A DNA stretch of 42,274 nucleotides. It comes from Sphaerisporangium perillae. GTDB taxonomy: Bacteria; Actinomycetota; Actinomycetes; Streptosporangiales; Streptosporangiaceae. The notes below the pieces were generated by a model that saw nothing but the letters and a program-made list of their open reading frames with translations, did not search any database and had not been told where the DNA came from. Below, in pieces: positions 20,129 through 30,128 of this stretch (its first letter is position 1; each line of letters opens with the position of its first letter). A program made the position numbers and the translations under genes. The stretch is from NCBI RefSeq assembly GCF_023276435.1, contig NZ_JALLPO010000050.1:1-42274 (forward strand). The letters are read 5' to 3'.

Positions 20129-21196
20129 ATGACCACTTCCTTCGCCCTGTCGGACGCCCTCCGTTCCGAGGTGGACCAGCGGCTGCGGGCGTTCGTCGAC
20201 CGGCAGCGTCCTTTGGTCAGCGGCCCGGAGCTGAGTCCTCTGCTCACGGCCGCCGAGGACTTCCTCGCGGGGGGCAAGCGGCTGCGTCCCGCGTTCTGCT
20301 ACTGGGGCTGGCGCGGCGCGGGCGGGGATGACGACCCGGCGATCTACACCGCCGCGGCGTCGCTTGAATTGCTGCAGGCCAGCGCGCTGATCCACGACGA
20401 CGTCATGGACGCCAGCGACCTGCGCCGCGGCAAGCCCTCGGCGCACCGGCGGTTCCAGGCGATGCACGAGGAGGCCGGCTGGCGCGGGTCGGCGGCCCAG
20501 TTCGGCGAGGGCGCCGCGGTGCTGCTGGGCAGCCTGCTGCTGGTGTGGTCGGGCGAGATGTGGCGGACGAGCGGGCTGCCCGCCGACGCGCTCGCCGCCG
20601 CCGAGCCGGTGCACGACCTCATGCGCACGGAGCTGATGTGCGGGCAGTATCTCGACCTGCTCGAGCAGGCGCACGGCGACAGCACCTTCGACAGCGCGCT
20701 GCGCGTCGCCCTGCACAAGAGCGGCAAGTACTCCGTCGAGCAGCCGCTGCGCCTCGGCCTGCTGCTCGCCGACCGGGGCCAGGCGCCGTGGATCGACGGG
20801 CTGTGCGTCGACTACGGGCAGAAGGTCGGCATCGCCTTCCAGCTCCGCGACGACGTGCTCGGCGTGTTCGGCGACCCCGCCGAGACCGGCAAGCCCGCTG
20901 GGGACGACCTGCGGGAGGGCAAGCGCACGATGCTGATCGCCCGCGCGCTCTCGGCCGCGTCGCCGGAGCAGGCGGCCGACGTGCGGCTGCTGCTCGGCGA
21001 CCCGAAGCTCGAGGAGGACGGCGTCGAGCGGCTCCGGGGGATCATCGAGGAGACCGGCGCCCTCGCGGCCAGCGAAGAGATGATCAAGCGTTACCTGGAC
21101 GACGCGCTGATGTCCCTGGAACGCTCGCCGATCACCGGCGAGGCCCGTGACGCCCTCGCGGAGCTCGCGGTGGCGGCCACCTCACGCCGCAGCTGA
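20129..21196 (+). CDS. Polyprenyl diphosphate synthase (trans-isoprenyl, IdsA type)
   Basis: Chain-elongating prenyltransferase that condenses isopentenyl diphosphate with an allylic diphosphate to make geranyl-, farnesyl- or geranylgeranyl-diphosphate. The first Asp-rich motif is LIHDDVMD with the following RRGKPSAH; the second is FQLRDDVLGVFGD. GGKRLRPAF near residue 48 binds diphosphate. The 355 residues are normal. The product length cannot be decided from sequence by eye. The start ATG 20129 follows TAATCT by 6 bases (leaderless). Mycobacterium tuberculosis has idsA2 near metF and pknL in a comparable neighbourhood. Confidence 0.92.
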   Translation: MTTSFALSDALRSEVDQRLRAFVDRQRPLVSGPELSPLLTAAEDFLAGGKRLRPAFCYWGWRGAGGDDDPAIYTAAASLELLQASALIHDDVMDASDLRRGKPSAHRRFQAMHEEAGWRGSAAQFGEGAAVLLGSLLLVWSGEMWRTSGLPADALAAAEPVHDLMRTELMCGQYLDLLEQAHGDSTFDSALRVALHKSGKYSVEQPLRLGLLLADRGQAPWIDGLCVDYGQKVGIAFQLRDDVLGVFGDPAETGKPAGDDLREGKRTMLIARALSAASPEQAADVRLLLGDPKLEEDGVERLRGIIEETGALAASEEMIKRYLDDALMSLERSPITGEARDALAELAVAATSRRS

Positions 21197-21295
21197 GGCC
21201 CGAACGCCTCAGGGCGAGGTTCGCGCGCCTCAGCTGAGGTCGCACGCCACAGGGCGGCCGTCGGCCCCGGCTGAGGCCGCCCCCTCCGCTCGCGG

Positions 21296-21934
21296 TCAGG
21301 GCGCCGAGAGGCGGCGGGCGAACTCGGCGGCGGCGGCGCCGGGGTCGTCGGCCTCGGTGATGGCGCGCACCACGACGACGCGCGTCACCCCGTAGGACAT
21401 GACCTCCGGAAGCGTGGCCAGGTCGATGCCTCCAATGCCGAACCACGGCCGGTCGGTCGCCAGCGCCGCGGCGTGCTTGAGCAGCCCCGGCCCCGGCGCG
21501 TGACGGCCGGGCTTGGTCGGCGTCGGCCAGACCGGCCCGCAGCAGAAGTAGTCGACGCCCTCCTCCGCGGCGGCCGCCGTGGCCTCCGCGTCGCTGTGGG
21601 TCGACCGGCCGATCAGGATGTCCGGCCCGAGGATGTCGCGGGCGACCGCCACGGGAAGGTCGTCCTGCCCGAGGTGCAGCACGTCGGGACGTGCCGCGTA
21701 GGCGATGTCGGCCCGGTCGTTGACCGCGAGCAGCGCTCCGTGCCGGTCGCAGGCCGCGCGGAACACCTCGAGCAGCGCGAGCTCTTCGCGGGCCTCCAGG
21801 CCCTTCTCGCGCAGCTGGACGATGTCCACGCCACCGGCCAGGACGGCGTCCAGAAACTGATCCAGATCACCCTGGCGGCGGCGCCCGTCGGTGCAGAGGT
21901 AGAGCCTGGCGTCAGAAAGCGAGCGCCTGGGCAC
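21296..21934 (-). CDS. thiE: Thiamine-phosphate synthase
   Basis: Joins HMP diphosphate to the thiazole phosphate carboxylate to form thiamine phosphate. The TIM barrel shows [74 protein letters not shown] and FGIGGID, all conserved substrate contacts. It has 212 residues. The start GTG 21934 gives the family-typical opening and overlaps the upstream Rv2175c-like gene by 23 bases. It lies apart from thiOSG and on the opposite strand, so it is not under the TPP riboswitch seen at 23.65 kb. Confidence 0.94.
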   Translation of the reverse strand: MPRRSLSDARLYLCTDGRRRQGDLDQFLDAVLAGGVDIVQLREKGLEAREELALLEVFRAACDRHGALLAVNDRADIAYAARPDVLHLGQDDLPVAVARDILGPDILIGRSTHSDAEATAAAAEEGVDYFCCGPVWPTPTKPGRHAPGPGLLKHAAALATDRPWFGIGGIDLATLPEVMSYGVTRVVVVRAITEADDPGAAAAEFARRLSAP

Positions 21935-22286
21935 GCCTCTTCACCTCGGTGTGCCGACCGGCGACGATCGCGTCGATGGGCGCCCCCGGCAGGGAGTCGT
22001 CGGCGGTGAACAGCCACCGCAGGGCCTCGACGTCCTCGAAGCCGGAGTCGGACAGTACGGTCAGTGTGCCGGGAAGCCCCTTGACCACGTCGTCATCGGC
22101 GATGAACTTCGCGGGGACCTCCGGCTCGTGGCCGCCCCGCCGGACGCCGATGAGCTTCTTGTCCTTGAGAAGCTGCTTGGCGCGCCCGGTGGTCAGCCCG
22201 AGCCGCCTGCCCACTTCCGTGAGGGGGAGCCATTCCCCCACCAACTGGTCGGTTTCCCGGTCGATCTGTGCAACAGAAAGCGTCAC
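21912..22286 (-). CDS. Rv2175c-like DNA-binding protein
   Basis: A 124-residue protein resembling Mycobacterium tuberculosis Rv2175c, a small winged-helix DNA-binding protein that is a substrate of the kinase PknL. The helix-turn-helix region is [23 protein letters not shown] followed by [12 protein letters not shown]; the C-terminal part ([20 protein letters not shown]) continues with a helical domain. The start is GTG 22286. Its 3' end overlaps thiE by 23 bases. The PknL-type kinase is 3.8 kb away here, with thi genes lying between, whereas the two are adjacent in M. tuberculosis. Confidence 0.85.
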   Translation of the reverse strand: MTLSVAQIDRETDQLVGEWLPLTEVGRRLGLTTGRAKQLLKDKKLIGVRRGGHEPEVPAKFIADDDVVKGLPGTLTVLSDSGFEDVEALRWLFTADDSLPGAPIDAIVAGRHTEVKRRAQALAF

Positions 22287-22335
22287 GGAACCACAACTAC
22301 CACGTCGCGCCTCTTCTCAAACACCCCGCTGGGGG

Positions 22336-23505
22336 TCACAAGCAGTCGCGCAAGGGTATCGAGGGGTCGATCGCGCGATCAACATCGAGTCTTTGCCCGC
22401 CTTCGACGATGCGGCGTCCCTGCACCAGGTCACGGGGGCGGTCCACGGTGAGGATGGCGGCCAGCCGGTCGTCCCCGGTCAGCCAGAGGGCCGCCCACTT
22501 GCGGTCGGCGTCGGGATCGCCCCGCAGGACCAGCCGGGCCCCGTCGTGGTGGCCGGCGTACTGGAGCATGCGGCCGAACTGCTCGGACCAGAAGTAGGGC
22601 ACGGGGTCGTACACGGCGGTCTCGCCGAGGAGGGTGGCCACGGCGGTCTCGGGGGCGTTCAGCGCGGTGTCCCAGTGTTCGACCCGCATGCGGTGGCCGA
22701 AGCGCCGTGACCACCAGTTCGCGCAGTCGCCGACCGCGACCACGCCTTGCATGGACGTGCGCAGGTGCTCGTCGACGAGGACGCCGTTGTCGAGCCCGAT
22801 GCCCGAACCGGCGAGCCACCCGACGGCCGGGCGCACGCCGACGCCGGTCACGACCACGTCGGCCGGGATCCAGGAGCCGTCCATCATGGTGAGGCCGCCG
22901 GGGTCGACCGAGCCCACCATGGTGCCGAGCCGCAGGTCGATGCCCGCCTCGGCGTACCAGGCCGCGGTGCGGCCGCCCACCTCGGTCCCCAGGGCCACGG
23001 CCAGCGGCGACTCGGCGGCCTCGACGACGGTCACCTCGCAGCCGGCGCGGCGGGCAGCGGTGGCGACCTCGGCACCGATCCACCCGGCGCCGACGACCAC
23101 GACGCGGGTGTCCGGGACCAGCGCGGCGCGCAGGGCCAGGGCGTCGTCGATGGTGCGGAGCACGTACTGGGCGCCCTCGCCGCGCAGCCTGACGGGAACC
23201 GCGCCGGTGGCGATCACCAGGCCGTCGTACTCCAGCTCGCCCTCGGTGGTCTCGAGGGCTCCCTCGCGCAGGCCCTTGGCGGCCACGCTGGTGCGCAGGT
23301 CGACCTCGAGCGCGCCGAGGTCGGAGTCGACCACCGTCGAGTCGAGGCCGCCGAGCAGAACGGCCTTGGAAAGGGGCGGCCGATCGTAGGGCCGATGGCC
23401 CTCCTCACCGATCAGTGTGACGCGCCCTCGGTATCCGCGCGCCCTTAGCGCCTCGACACTTCGCACGCCGGCCAGTCCGGCCCCCACCACCACGACATGA
23501 TTCAC
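22336..23505 (-). CDS. FAD-dependent ferredoxin/rubredoxin reductase-like oxidoreductase
   Basis: NAD(P)H:electron-carrier reductase of the BphA4/rubredoxin-reductase type. The FAD Rossmann motif is VVVVGAGLAGVRSVEALR at the N-terminus, then RPYDRPPLSKAVL; the second nucleotide-binding motif is RVVVVGAGWIGAEVATAARR (about residue 140), and MQGVVAVGDCAN is the C-terminal FAD motif, followed by RVEHWDTALN and a reductase C-terminal domain. The 389 residues are typical. The partner ferredoxin is not in the window. The start GTG 23505 is 6 bases after a minus-strand TAGGGT (23517-23512), so it is probably leaderless. Confidence 0.88.
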   Translation of the reverse strand: MNHVVVVGAGLAGVRSVEALRARGYRGRVTLIGEEGHRPYDRPPLSKAVLLGGLDSTVVDSDLGALEVDLRTSVAAKGLREGALETTEGELEYDGLVIATGAVPVRLRGEGAQYVLRTIDDALALRAALVPDTRVVVVGAGWIGAEVATAARRAGCEVTVVEAAESPLAVALGTEVGGRTAAWYAEAGIDLRLGTMVGSVDPGGLTMMDGSWIPADVVVTGVGVRPAVGWLAGSGIGLDNGVLVDEHLRTSMQGVVAVGDCANWWSRRFGHRMRVEHWDTALNAPETAVATLLGETAVYDPVPYFWSEQFGRMLQYAGHHDGARLVLRGDPDADRKWAALWLTGDDRLAAILTVDRPRDLVQGRRIVEGGQRLDVDRAIDPSIPLRDCL

Positions 23506-23511
23506 ATCCTG

Positions 23512-23561
23512 ACCCTAAGCGGCCAGCCGGGTAACCCGCCAACGGCGATTTGGTAACAAAT
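23512..23561 (-). promoter_or_regulatory. Flavoprotein promoter and upstream palindrome
   Basis: The -10 TAGGGT (23517-23512) precedes the GTG start by 6 bases. Thirty bases upstream lies the AT-rich palindrome ATTTG-GTAA-CAAAT (23548-23561), a candidate operator in the space shared with the divergent thi promoter. Confidence 0.4.
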
Positions 23562-23650
23562 CAGCTCACTACCCCACACAGGCAGTGATGAAAATGCTCA
23601 ACCAGGTTCCCAAGCCGTACGAGGGCAGGAATAGGCTTGCACCATCAGCA

Positions 23651-23742
23651 CGCGCGGGAGTCCGGCGAGACCGGGCTGAGAGGAGGGCTCAGGGCCCTCG
23701 ACCGCCAGGAACCTGATCCGGATCATGCCGGCGAAGGGAGCG
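23651..23742 (+). ncRNA. TPP riboswitch (THI element) upstream of thiO
   Basis: The conserved blocks of the thiamine-pyrophosphate aptamer are in order: GGGAGTCCGG (from 23656), CTGAGAGG (23676-23683), a variable P3 arm, then CCTGATCCGGATCATGCCGG (23712-23731) and GCGAAGGGAG (23731-23740). The thiO ATG is 11 bases after the element, so the 3' side probably hides the ribosome binding site when TPP is bound. A -10 TAGGCT at 23632-23637 would start transcription just ahead of it. Confidence 0.93.
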
Positions 23743-23750
23743 GACCTCAG

Positions 23751-24938
23751 ATGGACGTGCCACACGCTACGGCGCACCCGGGCACGCGTCACTCCGACAT
23801 GGTCGTGGTGGGCGGCGGCGTCATCGGCCTGTCCGTCGCCTGGCGCGCCGCCCGGCACGGTCGCACGGTCACCGTCGTCGACCCCGCCCCCGGCGCGGGG
23901 GCCTCGCACGCGGCGGCCGGGATGCTCGCCCCCGTGAGCGAGGTGACCTACACCGAGGAGCCTCTCCTGCGGCTGGGCCTGGCCTCGCTCGCCCGGTGGC
24001 CGCACTTCGCCGCCGAGCTGTCGGAGGAGTCCGGCATCGACGTCGACCACCGCACCCAGGGCACGCTCGACGTGGCCTTCGACGCCGACGACCTCGCGGC
24101 GCTGGGCGAGGTGGCCGGCTTCATGGAGAAGCTGTCGCTTCCCGTCGAGCGCCTGACCGGGCGTGAGTGCCGGCGCGCCGAGCCGATGCTCGCCCCTTCC
24201 GTCCGCGGCGGCATCCTCGCCTCGGGCGACGCGTGGGTGGACCCCCGCCGGGTCACCGCCGCCCTGCTCGCCGCGCTGGCGCGCCGGGGCGTCGCCGCGG
24301 TCGCCGACCGCGTCACCGGCCTGGTCGTCGAGGGCGGCACCGTACGGGGGGTCCGCCTGGCCGGCGGCGGGACGATCGGCGCCGAGCGCGTCGTTCTGGC
24401 CGCCGGCGCCTGGTCGGGGTCCCTGGACGGCCTGCCGCCGGAGGTGCTCCCGCCCGTGCGCCCCGTCAAGGGGCAGATCATGCGGCTGCGGGGCGCTCCG
24501 GGGTTCCTCGGCCACTGCGTGCGCGGAGTGGTGCACGGCTCCCACGCCTATCTGGTGCCGCGCGGCGACGGCGAGATCGTGCTCGGCGCCACGCAGGAGG
24601 AGATGGGGTTCGACACGCGGGTGACCGCCGGAGCCCTGTGGGAGCTGCTGCGCGACGCGCGCGAGCTCGTCCCCGGCATCACCGAGCTGGAGGTCGCCGA
24701 CGTCGCGGCCGGGCTGCGCCCCGGGACGCCCGACAACCTGCCGCTGATCGGCCCGAGTGCCATGGACGGGCTCGTGCTCGCCACCGGCCACCACCGCGGC
24801 GGCGTCCTGCTCTGCCCGCTCACCGCCGACCTGGTGACCGGCGAGCCCTCCCCCGACCTCGCCGCCCTGGCGGCGCTCTGCTCGCCGCTGCGCTTCCACG
24901 AGGCCCGGCGGCAGGGCTCCACCGGCTCCCACCGATGA
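23751..24938 (+). CDS. thiO: Glycine oxidase for thiamine synthesis
   Basis: Oxidises glycine to iminoglycine (dehydroglycine) for the thiazole ring in aerobic thiamine synthesis. DAO-type flavoprotein: the FAD motif VVVGGGVIGLSVAWRAARHG near residue 18 is followed by SHAAAGMLAPVSE, VRPVKGQIMRLRG, and the C-terminal GLRPGTPDNLPLIGP and TGHHRGGVLLCPLTA motifs. It has 395 residues. ATG 23751 follows the riboswitch directly. It leads the thiO-thiS-thiG operon; the thiO stop overlaps an in-frame upstream ATG of thiS. Confidence 0.94.
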   Translation: MDVPHATAHPGTRHSDMVVVGGGVIGLSVAWRAARHGRTVTVVDPAPGAGASHAAAGMLAPVSEVTYTEEPLLRLGLASLARWPHFAAELSEESGIDVDHRTQGTLDVAFDADDLAALGEVAGFMEKLSLPVERLTGRECRRAEPMLAPSVRGGILASGDAWVDPRRVTAALLAALARRGVAAVADRVTGLVVEGGTVRGVRLAGGGTIGAERVVLAAGAWSGSLDGLPPEVLPPVRPVKGQIMRLRGAPGFLGHCVRGVVHGSHAYLVPRGDGEIVLGATQEEMGFDTRVTAGALWELLRDARELVPGITELEVADVAAGLRPGTPDNLPLIGPSAMDGLVLATGHHRGGVLLCPLTADLVTGEPSPDLAALAALCSPLRFHEARRQGSTGSHR

Positions 24939-25000
24939 ACGAAGGAGGAACGGGGCCCGCCCCCTGGCCGATGGCCTGGGTCTCCCGCCCCGGAACCGCG

Positions 25001-25988
<988 letters not shown>

Positions 25989-26078
25989 CGATGAACCCTC
26001 GGGGACGGGAGAACATGTCGGCATCGGTTTGGAATGTGCTTGCCCTCTCCCTGGCAAACCGCCCGTAAACTCACTCCC

Positions 26079-27995
26079 GTGGACACGACGGTTGCGGACC
26101 CCCTTCTAGGGCGGCTGCTGGACGGGCGATATCGGGTGGAGTCCCGGATCGCCCGCGGTGGCATGGCCGCTGTCTACCTCGCCTTGGACGTCCGGCTCGA
26201 CCGCACGGTCGCCCTGAAGATCATGCATCCTTCACTGGCCGAGGACCCCGATTTCGTGCGGCGCTTCATCGGCGAGGCCAAGTCCGTCGCCAGCCTGTCG
26301 CACCCGAACGTGGTCCACGTCTTCGACCAGGGCACCGACGCCGAGCACGTCTACCTCTCCATGGAGTACGTGCCCGGGCGCACGCTGCGCGACGTGCTGC
26401 GCGAGCGCGGGCGCCTGCCCGCCCGCGAAGCCCTGGAGATCATGATCCCGGTGCTGGCCGCCCTCGGCGCGGCCCACCAGGCGGGCATGGTCCACCGGGA
26501 CGTCAAGCCCGAGAACGTCCTGCTCACCGATGACGGGCGGGTCAAGGTCGTCGACTTCGGGCTCGCCCGCGCGATCGAGGCGGGCAACCAGACCAAGACC
26601 GGCGTCATGATCGGCACGATCGCCTACATGTCGCCCGAGCAGGTGACCGCCGGCGTCGCCGACGCGCGCAGCGACGTCTACGCCGCGGGTGTGATGCTGT
26701 TCGAGCTGCTCACCGGGCACCAGCCCTACCAGGGCGACAGCCCCATGTCGGTGGCCTACCGCCACGTCCACGACCAGGTGCCGGCCCCCTCCTCGCTGGT
26801 GCGCGAGACGCCGCCGCCGCTGGACACGCTGGTCCTCTCGGCGACCGACCGCGCCCCCGACCGCCGTCCGGCCGACGCCACGGCACTGCTCGTCGCGGCC
26901 GTCGAGGCCCATCGCATGCTGCCGCGCGACATGGCGCCGCAGCGCCCGCCGGTCGGCGCGACGTCCCCTTCGATGGCGCGCGGCCAGACCGGCGTCCCGC
27001 CCGCCAACCCCACGCTCATCCACTCGCGCACGGAGATGCTGGCCGCTCCGGCGCTGAGCCCGCCCCCGGCGGCCAAGGCCACCCGTTTCCGGCCCAACTG
27101 GTTCCTCATCGCGCTCGCCGTCATCATGGTCGGGGCGATCGCCGGGACGGGCTGGTGGTTCTCCGAGGGCCGCTACGCCAAGGTCCCCGACCTGCTCGGC
27201 CTCAACATCACGGTCGCCAAGTCGGAGGCCGAGAAGCAGGGGTTCGCCGTCAAGATCGGTCCCGCCGAGCACGACAACAAGCTCGCCGAGGACAAGGTGC
27301 TGCGCACCGAGCCCGAGGCCGGCCGGAACGTGCTCAACGACGCGGTCATCACGCTCATCCCCTCGTCGGGACCGGTCAAGATCGCCGTGCCGAACGTCGT
27401 GAACCTCTCCGAGGCCGACGCGCGGGCCAAGATCTCCGAGGCCGGTCTCACGGCCGGGGCCGTCAGCCGGGTCCCGAGCGACACGGTGCAGCGCGGGCTC
27501 GTGCTGCGCACCAGCCCTCAGGTGGGCACCAAGGTCAGAGAGGGCAGCCGGGTGCAGCTCGTGCTGAGCGCCGGGCAGCTCATGCCCGACGTCAGCGAGA
27601 TGCAGTGCGACCAGGCCGACGCCTTCCTGCGGCAGAAGGGGTTCGTCCCGACGGTCGTCCAGCAGACCGACGACGCCCAGCCCGGCACGGTCATCGCCCA
27701 GAGCCCCGCCGCGCGGGCCGAGGTCACCTCGGGTCAGGCCGTGCAGCTGACCTGCTCTAAGGGGCCCGACACCGGCTTCCACTGGCCCTGGGAGAACCCC
27801 GACAACGTCCAGCCCGGCCAGGCCATGGTCGCCATCCCCGACGTCCGGTTCAAGAAGGTGACCGAAGCCCTGAACGAGCTGCGCACGGCCGGGTTCAAGG
27901 TACGCGTACGCAAGATCGCCGGCACTGGCGCCGTCGTCGCCGAGAACCCCCTCGGCCAGGCCCCGGCAGGCACCCGCATCACCATCTGGCACTGA
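26079..27995 (+). CDS. PASTA-domain Ser/Thr protein kinase (PknL type)
   Basis: Membrane kinase that senses cell-wall fragments. Kinase domain about residues 17-275: Gly-rich ARGGMAAVY (25-33), Lys47, HRD 139-141 with KPEN, DFG 159-161, activation loop TKTGVMIGTIAYMSPEQ. A Pro-rich juxtamembrane linker precedes one helix (WFLIALAVIMVGAIAGTGWW, about 348-367). Four extracellular PASTA modules follow (beginning at YAKVPDLLGL, AVPNVVNLSE, LMPDVSEMQ and AIPDVRFKK), with a Trp-rich insert before the last. It has 638 residues. Start GTG 26079 lies 7 bases after TAAACT (26066-26071): leaderless. The Rv2175c-like substrate candidate is 3.8 kb upstream. Confidence 0.95.
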   Translation: MDTTVADPLLGRLLDGRYRVESRIARGGMAAVYLALDVRLDRTVALKIMHPSLAEDPDFVRRFIGEAKSVASLSHPNVVHVFDQGTDAEHVYLSMEYVPGRTLRDVLRERGRLPAREALEIMIPVLAALGAAHQAGMVHRDVKPENVLLTDDGRVKVVDFGLARAIEAGNQTKTGVMIGTIAYMSPEQVTAGVADARSDVYAAGVMLFELLTGHQPYQGDSPMSVAYRHVHDQVPAPSSLVRETPPPLDTLVLSATDRAPDRRPADATALLVAAVEAHRMLPRDMAPQRPPVGATSPSMARGQTGVPPANPTLIHSRTEMLAAPALSPPPAAKATRFRPNWFLIALAVIMVGAIAGTGWWFSEGRYAKVPDLLGLNITVAKSEAEKQGFAVKIGPAEHDNKLAEDKVLRTEPEAGRNVLNDAVITLIPSSGPVKIAVPNVVNLSEADARAKISEAGLTAGAVSRVPSDTVQRGLVLRTSPQVGTKVREGSRVQLVLSAGQLMPDVSEMQCDQADAFLRQKGFVPTVVQQTDDAQPGTVIAQSPAARAEVTSGQAVQLTCSKGPDTGFHWPWENPDNVQPGQAMVAIPDVRFKKVTEALNELRTAGFKVRVRKIAGTGAVVAENPLGQAPAGTRITIWH

Positions 27996-28301
27996 CCGGC
28001 AGTGACTTCAGTGCCCTGGAAATTGTGACCAAGGGCACACTCCGCCCCGCACGGATCGGGGCCGGAGGCGATGCTCAGATGCCCGCGGCCGGGCCTCAGG
28101 GGAGTGTCGCCGAGCGGGGACGGCAGGTCCGGACAGTGGTGCGCGACCGTCCGGGAAAGGCGCCGGGAGACCGCCTGTACGGTCCTCTCCGCGGCCCCGG
28201 ATGGCGCGGAGAAGGCCATCTGACCAGCGCTGATATGCCGGATCGCAATTAAGATCGGAAGATCGGCCGCGAGGGGCGGTCACCTTTCCGGGAAGTGCTG
28301 A
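27996..28301 (+). other. Intergenic region after the PASTA kinase
   Basis: A hairpin GTGCCCT (28011-28017) / AGGGCAC (28032-28038) without a T run lies just after the kinase stop and may terminate it. A TTAAGAT (28251-28257) about 45 bases before the methyltransferase GTG could be its -10 element, and GGGAAG lies 6 nt before that GTG. No gene was seen in between. Confidence 0.4.
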
Positions 28302-29033
28302 GTGAACCGAACCATCCGCACGATAGATGATGTCCTGGGCCTGCTGGATCGGCTGTTCGCACCGGACGCGGACCGGTGGACGGGGGATGCCTCGGCATGG
28401 TGGGACGGCTTCTATGCCGACCGCTCGAAGCCGGTTCCCTTCTTCTCCACCAAGCCGGACGAAAGCCTCGTGTCCTACCTAGAGCGAGGGCTGCTGACTC
28501 CGGGGCGTGCTCTGGACCTGGGCTGTGGGCCGGGCCGCAACGCCATCCACCTCGCCTCGCTCGGCTTCGAGGTGGACGCCATCGACCTCTCCCCCACCGC
28601 GGTGGCCTGGGGCGAGGAGCGGGCCCGCGAGGCGGGCGCCGACGTCCGCTTCCTCTGCGGCGACGCCTTCACCGCCGAACCGGCGCTCGGCCGATACGAC
28701 CTGGTCTACGACTCCGGCTGCCTGCACCACCTGCCGCCGCACCGCCGGGTGAGCTACCGCGACCTGCTGGACCGGGTGCTCGCTCCCGGCGGCCACCTCG
28801 GCCTCACCTGCTTCGCCTCCGGCGCCATGGGTTCCGAACTGCCCGACGAGGAGTTCTACCGCGAGGGCCGTCTGAACGGCGGCCTGGCCTACACACCCGA
28901 CGCGCTGCGCTGGATCTTCTCGGACTTCACCGAGATCGAGGTGCGCCCCATGGAGGAACAGCCGCCCGACGCGCCGCTCTTCGGCGTCCCCTTCCTCCTG
29001 GCCGCGCTGTTCCGGCGCCCGGTGAACGATTGA
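28302..29033 (+). CDS. Class I SAM-dependent methyltransferase
   Basis: A 243-residue soluble methyltransferase of unknown substrate. SAM-binding motif I is RALDLGCGPGRNAIHLASLG (about residues 69-88), followed by VDAIDLSPTAVAWGEERA (motif post-I) and YDLVYDSGCLHHLPPHRR (motif III region). An N-terminal helix and WWDGFYADRSKPVPFF resemble small-molecule methyltransferases of the TehB/thiopurine-like kind, but this is a style resemblance only. It is convergent with the allantoicase gene, 27 bases from its end. Confidence 0.85.
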   Translation: MNRTIRTIDDVLGLLDRLFAPDADRWTGDASAWWDGFYADRSKPVPFFSTKPDESLVSYLERGLLTPGRALDLGCGPGRNAIHLASLGFEVDAIDLSPTAVAWGEERAREAGADVRFLCGDAFTAEPALGRYDLVYDSGCLHHLPPHRRVSYRDLLDRVLAPGGHLGLTCFASGAMGSELPDEEFYREGRLNGGLAYTPDALRWIFSDFTEIEVRPMEEQPPDAPLFGVPFLLAALFRRPVND

Positions 29034-29060
29034 CGGCACGTGCCACCCCACCTGCCCGGG

Positions 29061-30128
29061 TCAGGAGATCGGCTGGGCGGGCGTGCCGTGGAGGCGGAGG
29101 CGGCCTAGGCCTCCGTCGGGGTAGATGTCGAGGCGTACGTGCGTCACGACGCGGTCGCCCCGCAAGCGGAAGCGGTGGCGGGTGTCCGGCTGCAGCCTGG
29201 TGCGGGGTAGCAGCTCGAACCATCCGGCGTCCTCGCCCGGCGTGCCCTCAGGCGGATCCTCCCCTGGCGCGTCGTCCCCGGGCATGGTTCCCCGCGCGTC
29301 GACTCCCGCAAGTGAGGCCCAGCCGGGGGCGTTGTACACCAGGTTGGTGGTGTCCAGCTCAGCGACCCGCACGACGCCGGGCACGGCCAGCCGTACGATC
29401 AGCCAGTCGTTCCCGCCGTCGCGACGGCGGGCCGTCTCCCAGCCTTCGGCCTGGTGCCGGGGCAGCCCGGGGGCGATGACGTTCGACGGCAAGGAGTAGA
29501 ACGCGTTCGAGCAGGCGGTGACCAGAGCGCCGTTCTCGAGCGCGGCGAGGTCGATGGTCATGCCCTGCTGGAGTGCTAGGTCGGGCACAACCTCTCCGTA
29601 GACGCGCAACCGCGCGACGCCGCCGTCGGGGAAGATGTTCAGCCGCACGTGGGTGAACCGGCGCCCGCCCTGGACGGCGAACTCGTGCCGGGCGTCACCC
29701 GTGAGGGGGCTCTTCGGCACGATCTCCACCCAGTCGGCGTCCCGGAGTTCGTCCACCGAGGGGTAGCCCGCGACCTCGCACGCCTCGACGGAGGCGAAGG
29801 GCGGGTAGTTGCCGGTGAACCAGGCTGTGTCGACGACCACGCCTCGGACGATTCCCGGCATGCCGAGCCGGATGATGGCCCAGTCATGGCCGGGGTCGCG
29901 GCGCCGCCGGGTCTCCCAGCCGTCGTACACCTGGCCTCTCGCGCCGAAGGTGCCCGGCTGGAACGCGGGCGCGCCCGGCCGGATCAGTGACTGCCGCTCG
30001 GCGAAGGACTCGTCGCTCGCCCCGACGACCGAGCCGCCGTACGAACGCAGCGCGAGGTCCGGGAGCCTGGTCATGGCGTCGCTCACCCCTGGACCGGAGG
30101 CGGCCGTGAAAGCGGGGAGGTGGGTCAT
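29061..30128 (-). CDS. alc: Allantoicase
   Basis: Hydrolyses allantoate to ureidoglycolate and urea. Two homologous allantoicase repeats are visible: first GQVYDGWETRRRRDPGHDW ... RFTHVRLNIFPDGGVARLR, second AEGWETARRRDGGNDWLI ... VVTHVRLDIYPDGGLGRLR. An Asp/Glu/Gly/Pro-rich insert (GDDAPGEDPPEGTPGEDAG) interrupts the second repeat and looks like a local low-complexity expansion. It has 355 residues. The start ATG 30128 overlaps the allantoinase stop by four bases. It is the last gene of the purine-degradation cluster. Confidence 0.94.
   Translation of the reverse strand: MTHLPAFTAASGPGVSDAMTRLPDLALRSYGGSVVGASDESFAERQSLIRPGAPAFQPGTFGARGQVYDGWETRRRRDPGHDWAIIRLGMPGIVRGVVVDTAWFTGNYPPFASVEACEVAGYPSVDELRDADWVEIVPKSPLTGDARHEFAVQGGRRFTHVRLNIFPDGGVARLRVYGEVVPDLALQQGMTIDLAALENGALVTACSNAFYSLPSNVIAPGLPRHQAEGWETARRRDGGNDWLIVRLAVPGVVRVAELDTTNLVYNAPGWASLAGVDARGTMPGDDAPGEDPPEGTPGEDAGWFELLPRTRLQPDTRHRFRLRGDRVVTHVRLDIYPDGGLGRLRLHGTPAQPIS

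Noticed and set aside
21197..21295. CCTCAG/CTGAGG repeats after the polyprenyl synthase gene, including the palindrome CCTCAGCTGAGG
   Set aside because: Short, few and in a 99-base gap between convergent genes; not clearly beyond chance or a simple transcription end.
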